NCBI GenBank assembly: GCA_009193035.1
Contig: SWDT01000257.1
Coordinates: 124,001-188,000, forward strand
DNA: 64,000 nt
Source: Halicephalobus mephisto
Taxonomy: Eukaryota; Nematoda; Chromadorea; Rhabditida; Panagrolaimidae
Direction: 5' to 3'
In this document: in pieces, positions 34,010 to 45,730 of the stretch
Position numbering within the stretch: the first letter of the stretch is position 1
How the letters are laid out: each line of letters opens with the position of its first letter
The notes under the pieces: model-generated
Told to the model about the DNA's origin: nothing
The model's database searches: none
The model's input: only the letters and a program-made list of their open reading frames with translations
Translations under genes and position numbers: made by a program

Positions 34010-34200
34010 AATGAGGCATACGGTAGTCATCCCCTGAGGGCATTTTAGTTTCATTCGATTTCGGAAAATTTTAGAAAAGTTCTGAATTTTGGCTACTGTA
34101 TCGGGTACAAATAAATTAATAAAAAAGAAAGGCATACGGTAGCCATCCCCTGAGGGCATTCGGGCCCCATTCGATGGAAGACAATTTTGAATTTTTTCAG
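34010..34200. repeat. Duplicated GGCATACGGTAG..CCCCTGAGGGCAT motif upstream of flp-17
   Basis: Two copies, at about 34,014 and 34,130, share GGCATACGGTAG(T/C)CATC, CCCTGAGGGCATT and CCATTCGAT phrases. Shorter relatives (ATGCCCTCAGGGGATC at 34,649; CCCCCGAGGCAATTTGTC at 25,463) occur elsewhere. It could be regulatory for flp-17, but the dispersed copies favour a small repeat. Confidence 0.5.
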
Positions 34201-35430
34201 ATTTGTCTGCCGGTCCTCGATTGGGTTCCGAGCCAGTCCAGAGACCGAAAGACTGGTCTAAAAGACGAAAAATAGGCTGTAGAATATCCGGCCCTGAGGA
34301 TTTTTAGTTTTTCGAATTTTTTAAATCAATTTTTTCAGCTCTATTTGTCGTTTTGAATAAATTTAACAATTATAAAAATCACTTTAAAAAGACAAAAATG
34401 GCCGGGAGATTCTTTCCCTGCGGCAATCGCTCGCGTTATTTTAATTTTTTTTAAAATCAATTTTTTTTAAAATTAATTTTTTTAAATTAATTTTTTTAAA
34501 ACCAATTTTTTTAAATTAATTTTTTTAAAATCATTTTTTTTAAAATTAATTTCTTTAAAATCAATTTTTTCAATTCTCGGTTTTCAAAATGAACTGTTTC
34601 AATAATTAAAAATGCAAAAAAATATGAGCTTTGCAAAGGACGAAATGCCCTCAGGGGATCTTATTAAAAAAATCAATTTCAATTCTAATTTTTACATATT
34701 TAAATTTATTTAACTTTTACAAATTAAAATACATCTAATTTTACAAACTAAAATTTATTCAATTTTTATATTTAAATTTATTCAATTTTTATAAATTAAA
34801 ATTTATTTAAATTTTTCATTTTAAAATTTATCTAATTTTACAAATTTAAATTTATTCAAATTTTATAAACTAAAATTTATTTAAATTTTACATTTTAAAA
34901 TTTATCTAATTTTACAAATTTAAATTCATCAAATTTTATACGCTAAAATTTAAAAAATTCTCGTGACAGAGATTTATAATCTTGAGGAGATTACGATAGG
35001 AAGATTATCCAAGAAATGACAGAAGATTCTTCTTTTTTGTCCCGAAAATGAACGTTTATATATTCCGGAAATGGCCGCCCATGTCGGATGTTTTTTACGG
35101 ATTAAAATTCATAAAAAAATTTAATAAAAAAACAGAATTTTTTAAATTTAAAAAAAAATTGAATTTTCACACAAAAGTAAAAAATTATCAAGTTTTTATA
35201 AATTTTTTTTCTTATTAAAAAAATCTTTTTTAATTTTTTATTTAAAAAAATTTTTATTTTTTTTTATTAAAAAAATTTTTATTTTTTTTTTATTAAAAAA
35301 ATTTTTTTTTATAAATCCGAAAAAAGGCGTGATTTCGGTGTTCAGGATTTTTCCGAGCTTCAATTATGGAAAATTGACAATAATTCTTGATTAAATAAAA
35401 AAATTCTAAAATATATATCATGTTTGAAAA
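34200..35430. other. AT-rich flp-17 upstream region
   Basis: Runs of AAATTAATTTTTTTAAA and of TTTATTCAATTTTTATAAA units (34,690-34,940). A GC-richer segment at 34,970-35,100 carries, on the minus strand, a TATATAAA about 1 kb upstream of the flp-17 acceptor, which might be a promoter with an outron. No gene is seen. Confidence 0.35.
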
Positions 35431-35527
35431 AATACGTGAAATGACGAGAGAAATTTATTCAGTTTTTTGTTTAAATTGAATTTAAATTTCTGAGTAAAAT
35501 TAATTAGTTTTTTTTGTTTAATTTTAA

Positions 35528-36472
35528 GGTCAACAAAATGGTCAACATCAAAAATAATTTTTATATAAACAATTAAGTGAGCTGATCTCTCAAAATGTTG
35601 CGAGCAACCTGCAGATTTGGTTGTGATTTTTAGGTTGATTAAGTTTCACAAATGTTTCAGGCACGTTGCGGATTTTGAAATTGACTTAATTATTAGAACA
35701 TTGCTGGCACGTTGCGGATTTTAAAATTGGTCTTACTGTCGGAATATTGCTGGCAGGTTGCGGGTTTTGAAATCAACTTAATTGTCGGAATGATGCGAGC
35801 AGGTTGCGAATTTTAAAATTGGTCTTACTGTCGGAATATTGCTGGCAGGTTGCGGATTTGATTATGATGTCAATTTATCTGTGTAAAAATTGCAAGCAAA
35901 ATGCGGATTTAGTTATGATTTTTAGGTTGATTAAGTTGTATAAACCTTGTAGGTAAATTACAGATTTTGAGATCGATTATGTTGTCTAAGAAGTACGAGC
36001 AAACTGCGGAATTTAATGGCAATATCAGAATACTGCAAGCAACCTGCGAATTCTACTTCGGTGTTGATTTTTCAGAACCCTGCGAGCAACCTGCAACTTC
36101 TACTTCGATGTTGATTTAACTGCTAGATTTCAGATTTGATTGTGATTTTGACTTTAATGTCAATTTTTCAGAACCCTGCGAGCAACCTGCAGATTTAACT
36201 CTAATTTTAATTTAACTGCCAAATTTCAAATTTAATTAAGATTTTGATTTTAATGTCGATTTTTCAGAATCCTGCGAACAACCTGCAAGTTCTACTTCGG
36301 TGTCGACTTTTCAGAACCCTGCAAGCAACCTGCAACTTCTACTTCGGTATCAATTTTTCAGAACCCTGCAAGCAACCTGCAGATTCTACTTCGGTGTCGA
36401 CATTTCTGCTCAAACGTTGCGAACAACTTGTAAATTTTAATTTGATTTTGACTGCTTTATGGACTTGGACAG
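35528..36472 (+). repeat. TIR-capped minisatellite, locus D
   Basis: Left end GGTCAACAAAATGGTCAACA; right end TTTTGACTGCTTTATGGACT. About fourteen units on TTGCGAGCAACCTGCAGATTT; the later ones are CAGAACCCTGCGAGCAACCT. It is the longest of the seven loci. From here to 37,044 the rest is A/T-rich with no gene. Confidence 0.85.
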
Positions 36473-37058
36473 AGAGTTTAGTTTTAATAAAATAAAATGG
36501 ATTATTATTTTATATCTCGAAAAAAAGATCAAGGTTACTGAAAACCAGAAAATTGGGCAAGTGAAATTAATTATAGTCGAAAAAAGTCACTCCACTTCTG
36601 ATTTTTGCATTTTCATCAAATCGATCATTCAGAATTGAAAACTTTTTGAATTTTATTTTTTTTAATTTTCTATTTTCAAATATAAAAAAATTTTATAAAA
36701 AAAAGTTATTTTTTAAAATATTTTCGAATTTAAAAAAAATCAAAATTATTTTTTTATAAATTTTTAAAAATTTAAAAAAATTATTTTAAAAAACAAAAAA
36801 AATTGAAATTATTTTTTTTTAATTTTTATATTTCTAAAAATAAAAAAAATTAAATTTTTTATTTTCGTAATTTTGATTTTTGATAAAATTGAATTTTTTA
36901 TTTTTTTATTTTCATGTCATCAAGATCTTTAAAAAATAAATTGTCACAAAAAAAAACAGGTTTTTTTCGATTTTTCTTTTATTCCATGTTTGGCCTTTGT
37001 ATTTTTATCGATTTTTTCATAAAAAAACTGATTTTACTTTTTAGAGTGGATTCTGAAA

Positions 37059-38317
37059 ATGAACAAAATTCTCAGATGTCCCTATACGGGTGCCGTTGTT
37101 GAACTTCCACCTCGTAAGTTTTTTAATTTTTAAAAAATTCTTTAAAATTTTATTTTTAATTTTTAAATTTTATTTTTAATTTTTAAATTTTTTTAAAATT
37201 CTTTAAAATTTGATTTTTAATTTTATAATTTTTTATAATTTTTTAATTTTTTTAAAATTTTTTAAAATTTTGTTTTTAATTTTTTTTAATTTTAACCTTC
37301 TTCGAAATTATTTAAACTTTTTAAATTTAAATTAATTGATAAAATTTCAACTTTTAGCTCGAGGAGAATTCCAGGACATTATTGACCGTTATTCTTTGCC
37401 GTCTCCAGAAGTCCCAGAATTGTCCGAAAACGTCTACAAACCGACTTCTGGATATGTGCCACTTCAGACGTCTCCTCGTGAATCAGATTCTGGAAGATCT
37501 CATGTCATAGAATTCAGCGAATTGATAGACATTGTCGGAATCGAAATTGACCGTGCTCTCCAACCCGAAGATGAATCTGTTTCTTGTCGTACTGTAATCA
37601 GATTTCTTTTTATTTTTATTTTTTTATTTATTTTCGGATTCCAAACCATCGTAAGTTTAAAATTTTCCTAAATTTAATTTTTTTAATTTTTTAAATTTTC
37701 TAAATTTTATTTTTTTAATTTTCTAAATTTTTCTAAATTTTATTTTTTTTTAATTTTAAATTTTTCTAAATTTTATTTTTTTTAATTTTAAATTTTCTAA
37801 ATTTTATTTTTTTAATTATAAAATCTTTTAGTTTGGATTTAATTGGTCTTCAACTTTGTTACTTCTGATCGTTGCCGGCCTTGGAATTATCTGGTTACTG
37901 TATGATATAGTTTTAGTCATTTCTGAAATATACTACAGTAAACCCGTCAATGTAAGTTTATTTTGAATTAAAATTAATGACCAACAATCTAGACTGATTC
38001 TGAAACACGTGCTCTCCCAACATACGACCAAATTTGTAATCAAAACGTGAGTTTTTTGAAAGTAATAAAAATCAAAAAAAATTAAAAAATAAAGTTCTAA
38101 AAAATTTTTAAAAAATCAAGAGAAAATTAAAAATTAAAAAAAATTAAAAATTAAAATCAAAGAATTTTTAAAATAAAAATCAAAAAAAATTTTTAAATTA
38201 ATAAAACTGAAAATTTTCAAGGAAACTACTCCTCCACCATACAAAGATTACGATAGTCCTCCGATTGCTGACAACGGTCCCCCGAGTTATGAAGATATCC
38301 AACCACAAAATTCATAA
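37059..38317 (+). CDS. Small two-pass membrane protein with three PY-type motifs
   Basis: Five exons join in phase: 37,059-37,113; 37,358-37,650; 37,832-37,951; 37,993-38,046; 38,222-38,317, giving 205 residues. A TTTTTAG acceptor ends 14 bases before the ATG, suiting trans-splicing. The N-terminal half is acidic and soluble-looking with CPYTGAVVELPPP at its start. Two hydrophobic segments follow, at about 99-117 and 122-147. The short C-terminal tail carries LPTY (164-167), PPPY (178-181) and PPSY (194-197). Such L/PPxY clusters recruit WW domains of NEDD4-family ubiquitin ligases, as in NDFIP-type adaptors, but the motif order and membrane count differ from NDFIP. I do not know the family. 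The hydrophobic segments together could form a hairpin, putting both ends in the cytosol. Confidence 0.8.
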
Positions 38318-38407
38318 AGATGTTCTACAACGTGTTCAAAACTAGCTTTAACCTCTAGATCGGGTTTCGTATGACTTCCCATTGCCAATGGTTATCAAAA
38401 ACACCGG

Positions 38408-38420
38408 TTTATTAAATAAA
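38408..38420. terminator. Overlapping convergent poly(A) signals
   Basis: The sequence TTTATTAAATAAA gives AATAAA on the plus strand (38,415-38,420, for the PY-motif gene) and AATAAA on the minus strand (38,413-38,408, for elo-1). The two stop codons are only 137 bases apart. Confidence 0.7.
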
Positions 38421-38454
38421 ACAAGAAAATCCTCTAATCTAGGTCTAATTATCC

Positions 38455-39801
38455 TCAGTGTTTCTTTTGTTTCTTGTCATTATACTTGGCCTTTCCTCCA
38501 CCAACAACATAGGACTTGAGGAAGAAGTTAATAAAGAGGATCAAATACGTAACGTCCATGAAAGTGGCGAGGGCGAAGATGTTCGGAGCAAAGTCGCAGT
38601 TGACGTCCTTGATGTAGATCAGGAATCCTAGATGGACCAAAATGGCCACACTGATGACGAATTGCAAAATCTGGAGGGTAGTGATAAATTGAGCGACATA
38701 TCCGGGAACGCGGATTTTCATTGATCGAAGGAAGTAGTAGCTGTACATGAAAGCATGTACGAAGAAGTTCAAGTAGATTCCCCAGCGGTTGAATCCAGGA
38801 GAGACGGGATACGAGTAGAAAGCGTAGATCATGGTCAAGATATGGTGATACCAATGAAGGAACATAAGCGGACGTTTGCGAAGAACGAGGAAAACCGTGT
38901 CCACCAACTCGACCAGTTTCGACAAAATAAAGAGCAAGACCCAGTATCCATTGGATCCAACGGTGAATCCGTCGATTTTGCAGTAGGAGCTCACGAGGCC
39001 TTTCTGATTCACAGTTCCAAAGAATTCCGGAGTCAACATAGCTGTTCCAGCGATAGAGAAAACGGCAAGAAAGAGATTCCAAACATTCAGCGGGACGAAG
39101 AGATCAAAGGGCTGGCGATTTCGCATCAAGAACTTCGTGCCGAAGACGACAACGACGTAGACCAATGACATCTGAAAGTCCGCGTATGAAAATCATGCCA
39201 TTGTAAAAGCCGCATGAGAACTTTATGAAATTCTCTCGAGGGATATATTTGGAAAAATTTTAAAGCCTAAAATTCTGGTTTTGGGGGTGATTACTTTGCA
39301 TTCTTACAAAGTACTGGAATTAATCACAAATCGTAAAAATCATACAAACTTTCTCCAAAATAGTTTCAAATGGGAATATCTAGAAGTTCCTAGAAACTAA
39401 AGTAGCCTAAAATTTTGGTTTTAGGTGATGGCTAATTTGAAATCACTTTTTTGGAGCCATATTTTATCTAAATAGATCTAGGAATTTCTTGGTTAGCATA
39501 CATGGAATACCTAACCTTATGTCTATCCTCTAGGGTTGATTTTGATATATGAAATTTTTTTTAAAATCCTAAAAATTGTAACTAACACCGAAATAATCCC
39601 TAGAAAAGAATTTAATTCTTTTTTATGTAAAATGTCGAAATTTACCTGTATCGTCAAGTAAAAATGGTCATCGATCCAGTTCTTGGCCGCTACATCGTCG
39701 AATTTCCCGGCAGTAAGGATATCCAGAAGTCTGTTGTGATCGAATTTAACGACAGATACGTTCGTCTTTACAGCATCAATATCCAAATGCCAGCCAGCCA
39801 T
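38455..39801 (-). CDS. elo-1: Long-chain fatty acid elongase ELO-1
   Basis: Two exons, 39,801-39,646 and 39,171-38,455, join in phase to give 290 residues; C. elegans ELO-1 is about the same length. The protein is an ELO-family condensing enzyme (3-ketoacyl-CoA synthase) in the ER membrane. It has the HWYHH histidine box, KLVELVDTVFLVLRKRPLMF before it, and HAFMYSYYFLRSMKIRVPG after it, with several membrane segments. The C-terminus KKQKKH suits ER retrieval. ELO-1 elongates polyunsaturated C18 fatty acids towards C20 PUFA in C. elegans. The phrases NRQPF, TPEFFGT and SPGFNRWGIYLNF match ELO-1 more closely than the ELOVL6-like group. An ATTCCAG acceptor sits 16 bases before the ATG. The intron carries a diverged repeat. 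Confidence 0.9.
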
Positions 39802-39889
39802 AATGTTACCCTGAGCCTGGAATATTATTATTATTTTAAAATAAAATTTAAAAAAAGGAAAATGAAATCAGAATATGGTGGAATTTAGG

Positions 39890-40000
39890 AAGTCCGAAAT
39901 GCACTCGATCAGGTATCGAACCACGGGAGGCGGCTGGTTTCCCGCCACGAAAACAACAATTAGCACCTTCCGTAGCCTCGGTCGCACGGATAGTGTTTCT
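39890..40000 (-). other. tRNA-like B-box remnant upstream of elo-1
   Basis: The minus strand contains GTGGTTCGATACCTGATCGAG, a good Pol III B-box, in a GC-richer patch about 110 bases upstream of the elo-1 ATG. The preceding sequence does not fold into a full tRNA. It is likely a tRNA-derived repeat fragment. The region 40,000-40,740 after it holds three diverged copies of a 150-bp unit with AATTTTTGGAATTTCxTAAA and GCGTTTTTATAAAGCTTTTT. Confidence 0.3.
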
Positions 40001-40739
40001 TTGTGAACAAAAATCTGCACTATTTTTAAAATCAAAAATTTTTTTACAAAATCCTCTCGACACGAATATTTAGAACTTTTTAGCAAATCCCAAAATTTAG
40101 GCAAAAAATACGAGTCGATTTCGTAGTAGATTACCAGATTTGCCAATTTTTCCATTTTTATAAAATTTTTTGTTTTTGCGCGGGAATTCAAAAATTTAAA
40201 AAATTACTAAAAAAATAAATATTTTTATGAAATTATTTCAGGAAGAATTTTTGGAATTTCCTAAAAATCTTAAAATTTAGGTAAAGACGAAACCAATTTT
40301 TCGCGTTTTTATAAAGCTTTTTGTTTTTTTGCGAAAATTCAAAAATTTAAAAAATTATAAAAAAATAAATATTTTTATGAAATTATTTCAAGAAGAATTT
40401 TTGGAATTTCGTAAAAATCCTGAAATTTAGGTAAAGACAAAACCAATTTTTCGCGTTTTTATAAAGCTTTTTGTTTTTTTGCGAAAATTCAAAAAATTTC
40501 AAGAAAATTTTATATCGTCTTTTGTCCAATTAGGCTGTTATTAAAAAACTGAAAAAAGATAGTCAAAGAGTACCTAGACGAGAAATGTAAAATCACGCCA
40601 TTCTTAATTTGGTTTTTGAATTGTACTTTAGAGTGAAATTTTGGGTCTTATTGATTGATATACAGTGGAGTGTATTTTGGACATCTCTATTATCTTTTTA
40701 TTGGATAACTGGAAACAAGTTCAACAGCGTTTTGTGTCA

Positions 40740-41460
40740 TCAAAGTTGATATTCGAAATTTGAGGTTGAAATTTTGGATTTTCGTGTTAAGACAAAAATT
40801 CGTAATTTTGGATTTTCGTGTTGAGACAAAAATTCGTAATTTTGAATTTTCGTGTTAAGACAAAAAGTTGGAATTTTTGACTTTTCGTGTTGAGACAAAA
40901 ATTCGTAATTTTAGATTTTTTTCGTGTTAAGGCAAAAAGTTATAATTTCAATAAAAAAATTGAATAAAATTGAAACTATTAATTTAGTTAAGATAGATTT
41001 TTGAAGCAGAAAAAATTTTTGTTTTCTCAAAACGAAAAGTCCAAAGTTCGACTCAAACTCTGATATCGAGACTTTGATTAAAGAAGGCCACAAAGGTCGA
41101 AGTCAAAATTTCAACTTTTCACGCTGAGATATGAGGTCATATTTAGATTCAGAAAATCTTGATATTAAATCTCATTCATTTAGGTAAGATAGATTTTTGA
41201 AACAGGAAATTTGAATTTTGTCCTAACACGAAAAATCCAAAATTCGACTTTAACTTTGATAAAACAACAGAGGTCAAAATTTCAACTTTTCGCGCTGAGA
41301 TATGAGGTCATATTAGATTCTGAAAATTTCAAATATCAAATTATATCAATTTAGAAAAGATAGATTTTTGAAACAGAGGAAATTTAAATTTTGTCCTAAC
41401 ACGAAAAATCCAAAATCCGACTTTAACTTTGACTATCAACTTTGATAAAACATAACTCTA
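40740..41460. repeat. AACTTTGA/TTCGTGTTAAGACA family repeats
   Basis: Units such as TTTTGGATTTTCGTGTTAAG, ACAAAAATTCGTAATTTTGG and CGACTTTAACTTTGATAAAA, two to four copies each, between the SMYD-like gene and elo-1. No gene is seen. Confidence 0.8.
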
Positions 41461-41468
41461 AAAATTAA

Positions 41469-44066
41469 CTATTCTGAGGGTTGAGGGATATTGTCAAGTC
41501 CAGGGATGTTCGGGGTCCCTAGAAGAGTAGAAATGTTCACTGGTCTGTTGTCGTCATAAGTCATCAAAGAAAACAATTCTTCATTGGTTTTGTTGATGTC
41601 TTTCTCGAGAAACGTCCACAATGCCAAAGTTTGAAGATAATACGGATGTTCCATTCCAAAACAAATTTCAAAAATACACATAGCATCATATGCATACGGT
41701 ATTGCTTCTTTTCTTTCATTTTTTTCAATAAGAGTTTTAACAATATTAATTAATTGAAATCCATTATGACGATCCATTTTTGGAAAACATCTTTTATAAT
41801 TTTCATATACTTGTTTTTGCATTTCTGGCATTTTGTCTTCCAATTTTCCTGTGATGTGAAAAACAGCCGTTTGCATTCTGGAGACATAAATATTCATCGG
41901 ATGCAGATATTCAATTGCGTCATTTAGCATTTGTTTCATTTTATCTATATCCATATCCGTCGTGAAACGAGACGGAAGATTTTTCATTATTTCTTGACCT
42001 TTTTTAACGTAATCTCCCGAAGTTACAGATTTGCATTTCGGACACGCAATCATCACAGGTTCAGCGTCTTCTGAAGTCGCCAAAGGTTCGTCACATTCTT
42101 TGTTGGAACATTTTAAACTTGTCAAAATATCGTCTTCCGGATCAGTACATCGTTCGCAGTTACAGTCGAAATACCACTTTAATTTTAATTCTTTTCGACG
42201 TTGGTATCTGTAATTATTTTCAATTACATTTGATTACGGTAGAAAGTAAAATAATGAAGTAATTCCGTAACTAATAAGTTTAGAAATGGTAAAGAGGTAA
42301 AGATCACGCATGATCGCCAGTGAATTTTCGATATTTTCGATTAGGATTTACTTTTTAACTTATTCATGCACAGTATAACACATAAGTTTAGAATCATTGC
42401 TTGTCATTTCTTCACTACACAGTAACAGGGGAATACTGTAGATTATTAGAATCCTTAGAATATACTTCAAATTTGAGCTATATATGGTGTTTCTGAAGAT
42501 TCTGATTCAGAAGTTATGACATCTGTAGAATAAACTACAGTATAGTATATAGTTTTAAAATCATTATCATTTTCTTCACTATACAGTAACAGGGAAGTAC
42601 TTTAAATTGTTAAAATCCCTAGAATATGCTCTGCAAATTGAACTATATATGATGTAGATGAAAATCCCGCTTCAGAAATTACGATGGAAAATTCAAATTC
42701 CTTTAAACTATGAAATTTGACAATTTTGAAAGAAAAATTCGTACTTTTCATCGTAATTTCTGAAGTGAAATTTTCATCCACATCATATATAGTTCAACTT
42801 GTAAAGTATACTTTAGGGATTTTAACAATCTAAAGTATTTCCCTGTTACTGTATAGTGAGGAAAATGACAATGATTTTAAAATTATATACTATACTGTAA
42901 TTTATTTTACAGATGTCATAACTTCTGAATCAGAATCTCCAGAAACACCATATATAATTCAAATTTGAAGTATATTCTAAGATTCTAATAATCTACAGTA
43001 TTCCCCTGGTACTGTGTAGTGAAAGAAACAACTCTAAGCTTATAAGCTACACTGTAGAAAATCCTATTTCCCTATCTTATCCTACCCCCACATGTCCCCA
43101 ACTCATAATCACAATATAGGACTTAAAATCCTTTAAGTCAACTCACCTGGATCGGCCGACATCAATGTAACTGATAAAACTGTACTTGGTATCAAAGGGA
43201 CTAATCTCCTGGCTAAGAGGTCGAAGATAAACTCGATAACCGTCAAAAACCATAGAACAATTGGGTCGACAACTGTGATCATAGATGGAAATCCCAAGAT
43301 CCAGAGACATTCCTATTTCATCTCCTGCATTTGTGTGGATACTGTGAGAATTGATAGAAATCTTACAAAATATTTCAAAAAACTTTTCTTTCGGAATCAT
43401 TTCATCTTTCCTAAAATCACACATTTTTGTGTAAATTTTCTCAAAATGTGCCATCTTAGGTTCGTCTTTCTTGATATCCTCTTCATGAGTCATCAAATCC
43501 GCCCATCGACGTTGTTTTTCCCATCCAAACTTATCTCCAAACTCCTCAAGGAAGATGACTTTGTCGATAACTCTACTGATGAACAGAACTTCTGTCAACG
43601 GCAAATTAGGAAAAACCGCATTTAGTCTTCGACATTCATTTTTGTGAGCTTTCCAGGCGAGTTTTTGGCAATCTTTCCCACAGTACCTCATGAAAGCACA
43701 TGCCCCGCAATGAAGAAGTTCCGTATTCCGTTCGGGGAGTCTCATACAGTGGGAACAGTACTTATGCACTTTGTTATTCATCACAATCGTCGCGAATGGG
43801 TTATCGAAGAGTCTGACTCTTTCGTAACTTGACTGAAGGCCTTTGAAGGATTTAGGATCAATATTGTAAATGGGGGAATCCTTCGAGGATAATAAAGGAT
43901 CTTGTTCGATGACTTTCCGGACATTTTCCTTGACATCTTCCAGAGGAGGATCCGGAGCCGGTTCAGTGGCAGAATTCCGAATCCCGTTGGTTCCATTTTC
44001 TTTGGATTTCCCAACTTCTTTCTTCTCGTTTTCAGATTTTCCGTTATTTTTATTCTTCTTACCCAT
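41469..44066 (-). CDS. SMYD-type SET and MYND domain protein
   Basis: Two exons, 44,066-43,147 and 42,207-41,469, join in phase to give about 552 residues. A TTTTTTAG acceptor ends five bases before the ATG. After an 80-residue Lys/Asn/Glu-rich leader, the split SET begins; a MYND zinc finger follows (HKYCSHCMR, HCGACAFMRYCGKDCQ, AWKAHKNEC), then SET motifs DHSCRPNC and FISYIDVG, and a post-SET Cys cluster WYFDCNCERC. The C-terminal half is helical, TPR-like, as in SMYD proteins. SMYD enzymes are lysine methyltransferases. The canonical NHSC motif reads DHSC here, so activity is uncertain. In C. elegans several set genes are SMYD-like; I cannot choose the ortholog. Its single intron is almost wholly a giant palindrome. 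Confidence 0.85.
42366..43070. repeat. Intronic palindrome, arms of about 330 bp
   Basis: Left arm about 42,366-42,695; right arm about 42,746-43,070, as its reverse complement, with a loop of about 50 bp. Examples: ATACTGTAGATTATTAGAAT vs ATTCTAATAATCTACAGTAT, and ATATATGATGTAGATGAAAA vs the complement near 42,775. Each arm itself holds two related subunits. The SMYD intron (42,208-43,146) is little more than this hairpin. Confidence 0.85.
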
Positions 44067-44099
44067 TTTCCCTAAAAAATAAAAAAATCAATAAATATT

Positions 44100-44340
44100 C
44101 AAATTACAACTCGCGCGATCGAGATCCTCCGGGGATATGCTAAAGCCAGGCAAGCTATACGAAAGCGAACGGCTAGCAGGATTTCAAGGACTCTTTTGCT
44201 GCAAGACAAACAGCCGGATTTAAGACCTGGAGAAAGCCGAACAATCATTCAAGCCTTGTCCAGTCTTGAGAAATTTCAAGACTGTCTGGTTCCTAAATTT
44301 TCGAGTTACACTATTATGAGCGCAAAGTCGAGAAAAATAA
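44100..44340. other. GC-richer block upstream of the SMYD gene, with a hairpin
   Basis: The only GC-rich stretch in the gap between the SMYD gene and the second elongase. It contains CAGTCTTGA-GAAATT-TCAAGACTG, a perfect 9-bp stem, near 44,260-44,285. No reading frame or known RNA is recognised. It may be a promoter, a small RNA gene or a transposon remnant. Confidence 0.3.
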
Positions 44341-44399
44341 CTTGATCTCTTAATAACCGAGAATAACATAGACAAAATAAAAATAATTGCAACTGTAGT

Positions 44400-45730
44400 A
44401 ATAACAATATACTATCATGAAAAAAAAGCATGGATGTTGTTACGAAATTGTCTCGACGAGAATTTCTAAGACTTGTTGAAAACTGAGTTAACCTATAATT
44501 TCGGTTTTGCGTGATGATTACTTCGTGATCTTACATGATTTCGAAATTAATTTTTTAAAAACATATTTTACATGAGTAAATCTAGGAAATTATGGATTAA
44601 AATATGAGATAAAATCCTGTCCACCTTCTAGAGTTAATTTCCATATATAAAATTATTAACAAATATTTAAAAAACTACTAACGCCGAAATACTTCACCGA
44701 AAACGGCTTAGGTAACTTGTAATAACAACGCATCTAACACAAGTTTTTTAGGTGCAATAAGACAGTTGATTGACAGGCAAGTTTTCAAGTTGTCGTAGAA
44801 AATTGGTGAATATTGAAATTAATATATCGAAATGATATATGGAAATAAAAAACAATGAATAAAAAGAAATGAAAAAAATAACGAAAACAAATTGCACAAC
44901 TACGTCTTAGTTGTAATAGAACAACTGATTATTAACCAGAGATTTTCATTGCAGAATCATCTGAAAAATAAGGAGATAATAGAATCATTTAATACATCAA
45001 AAATGACACGCGAAAACAAAAAAATAAATAAAGTGAAAATAATTAACACAAAACTGTCTTAGTTACGATAAAACAGCTTATTAAGGCCGTACGACGGTTG
45101 TTCCTCAGCGACATCTATTCCCCGTTCTTTTTCCATTCAATTTTCACCAATTTCGAAATTCTTTTTAAATTAATTTCTCTTAACCAAGACATTAAGTTAA
45201 TTTAACTACGAAAAAATTAATATAAAAACGAAATAAGATAAATCTTGTGAGGGAAACAACTGCCATACAGCTCTTATTAATAACAAGGGATTTTCGTTCC
45301 GGGACCACGTAGAAGATAGGAAAATAACGAAATTATTTAATATATCGAAAATTACACAAAAAAATAAATAAATGAATAGAAAAAGTACAAAAAATGAAAA
45401 CAACTGACAAAATTTTTTCTTTCTTTTGGCTACAGTACGTTAATTGATAATCAGGGATTTTCGTTCCGGGACCACGTAGAAGATAGGAAAATAACGAAAT
45501 TATTTAATATATCGAAAATTATACAAAAAAAATAAATGAATAGAAAAAGTAAAAAAAATGAAAACAACTGACAAAATTTTTTCTTTCTCCCAGCTACAGT
45601 ACGTTAATTGATAATCAGGGATTTTCGTTCCGGGACCATGCTTTAACAAGGCTGATTTTTCCACATTGTTCCTATTTAATTAGTAAAAATTTATTTTTTT
45701 TAAAACTATCCCGCATAAAATTTTTAAAAT
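44400..45730. repeat. Dispersed and tandem repeats between SMYD and elongase genes
   Basis: 44,420-44,720 is a CGAAATTGTCTCGACGAG-type repeat. From 45,286 to 45,640 a unit of about 165 bp (starts AGGGATTTTCGTTCCGGGAC, includes GAAGATAGGAAAATAACGAA and GAAAACAACTGACAAAAT) is present 2.2 times; a more diverged copy lies at 44,900-45,070. No gene is seen. Confidence 0.8.

Noticed and set aside
38755..39168. 137-codon plus frame
   Set aside because: It is antisense to elo-1 exon 2.
43275..43625. 116-codon plus frame
   Set aside because: It is antisense to the SMYD-like exon, which has MYND and SET motifs.
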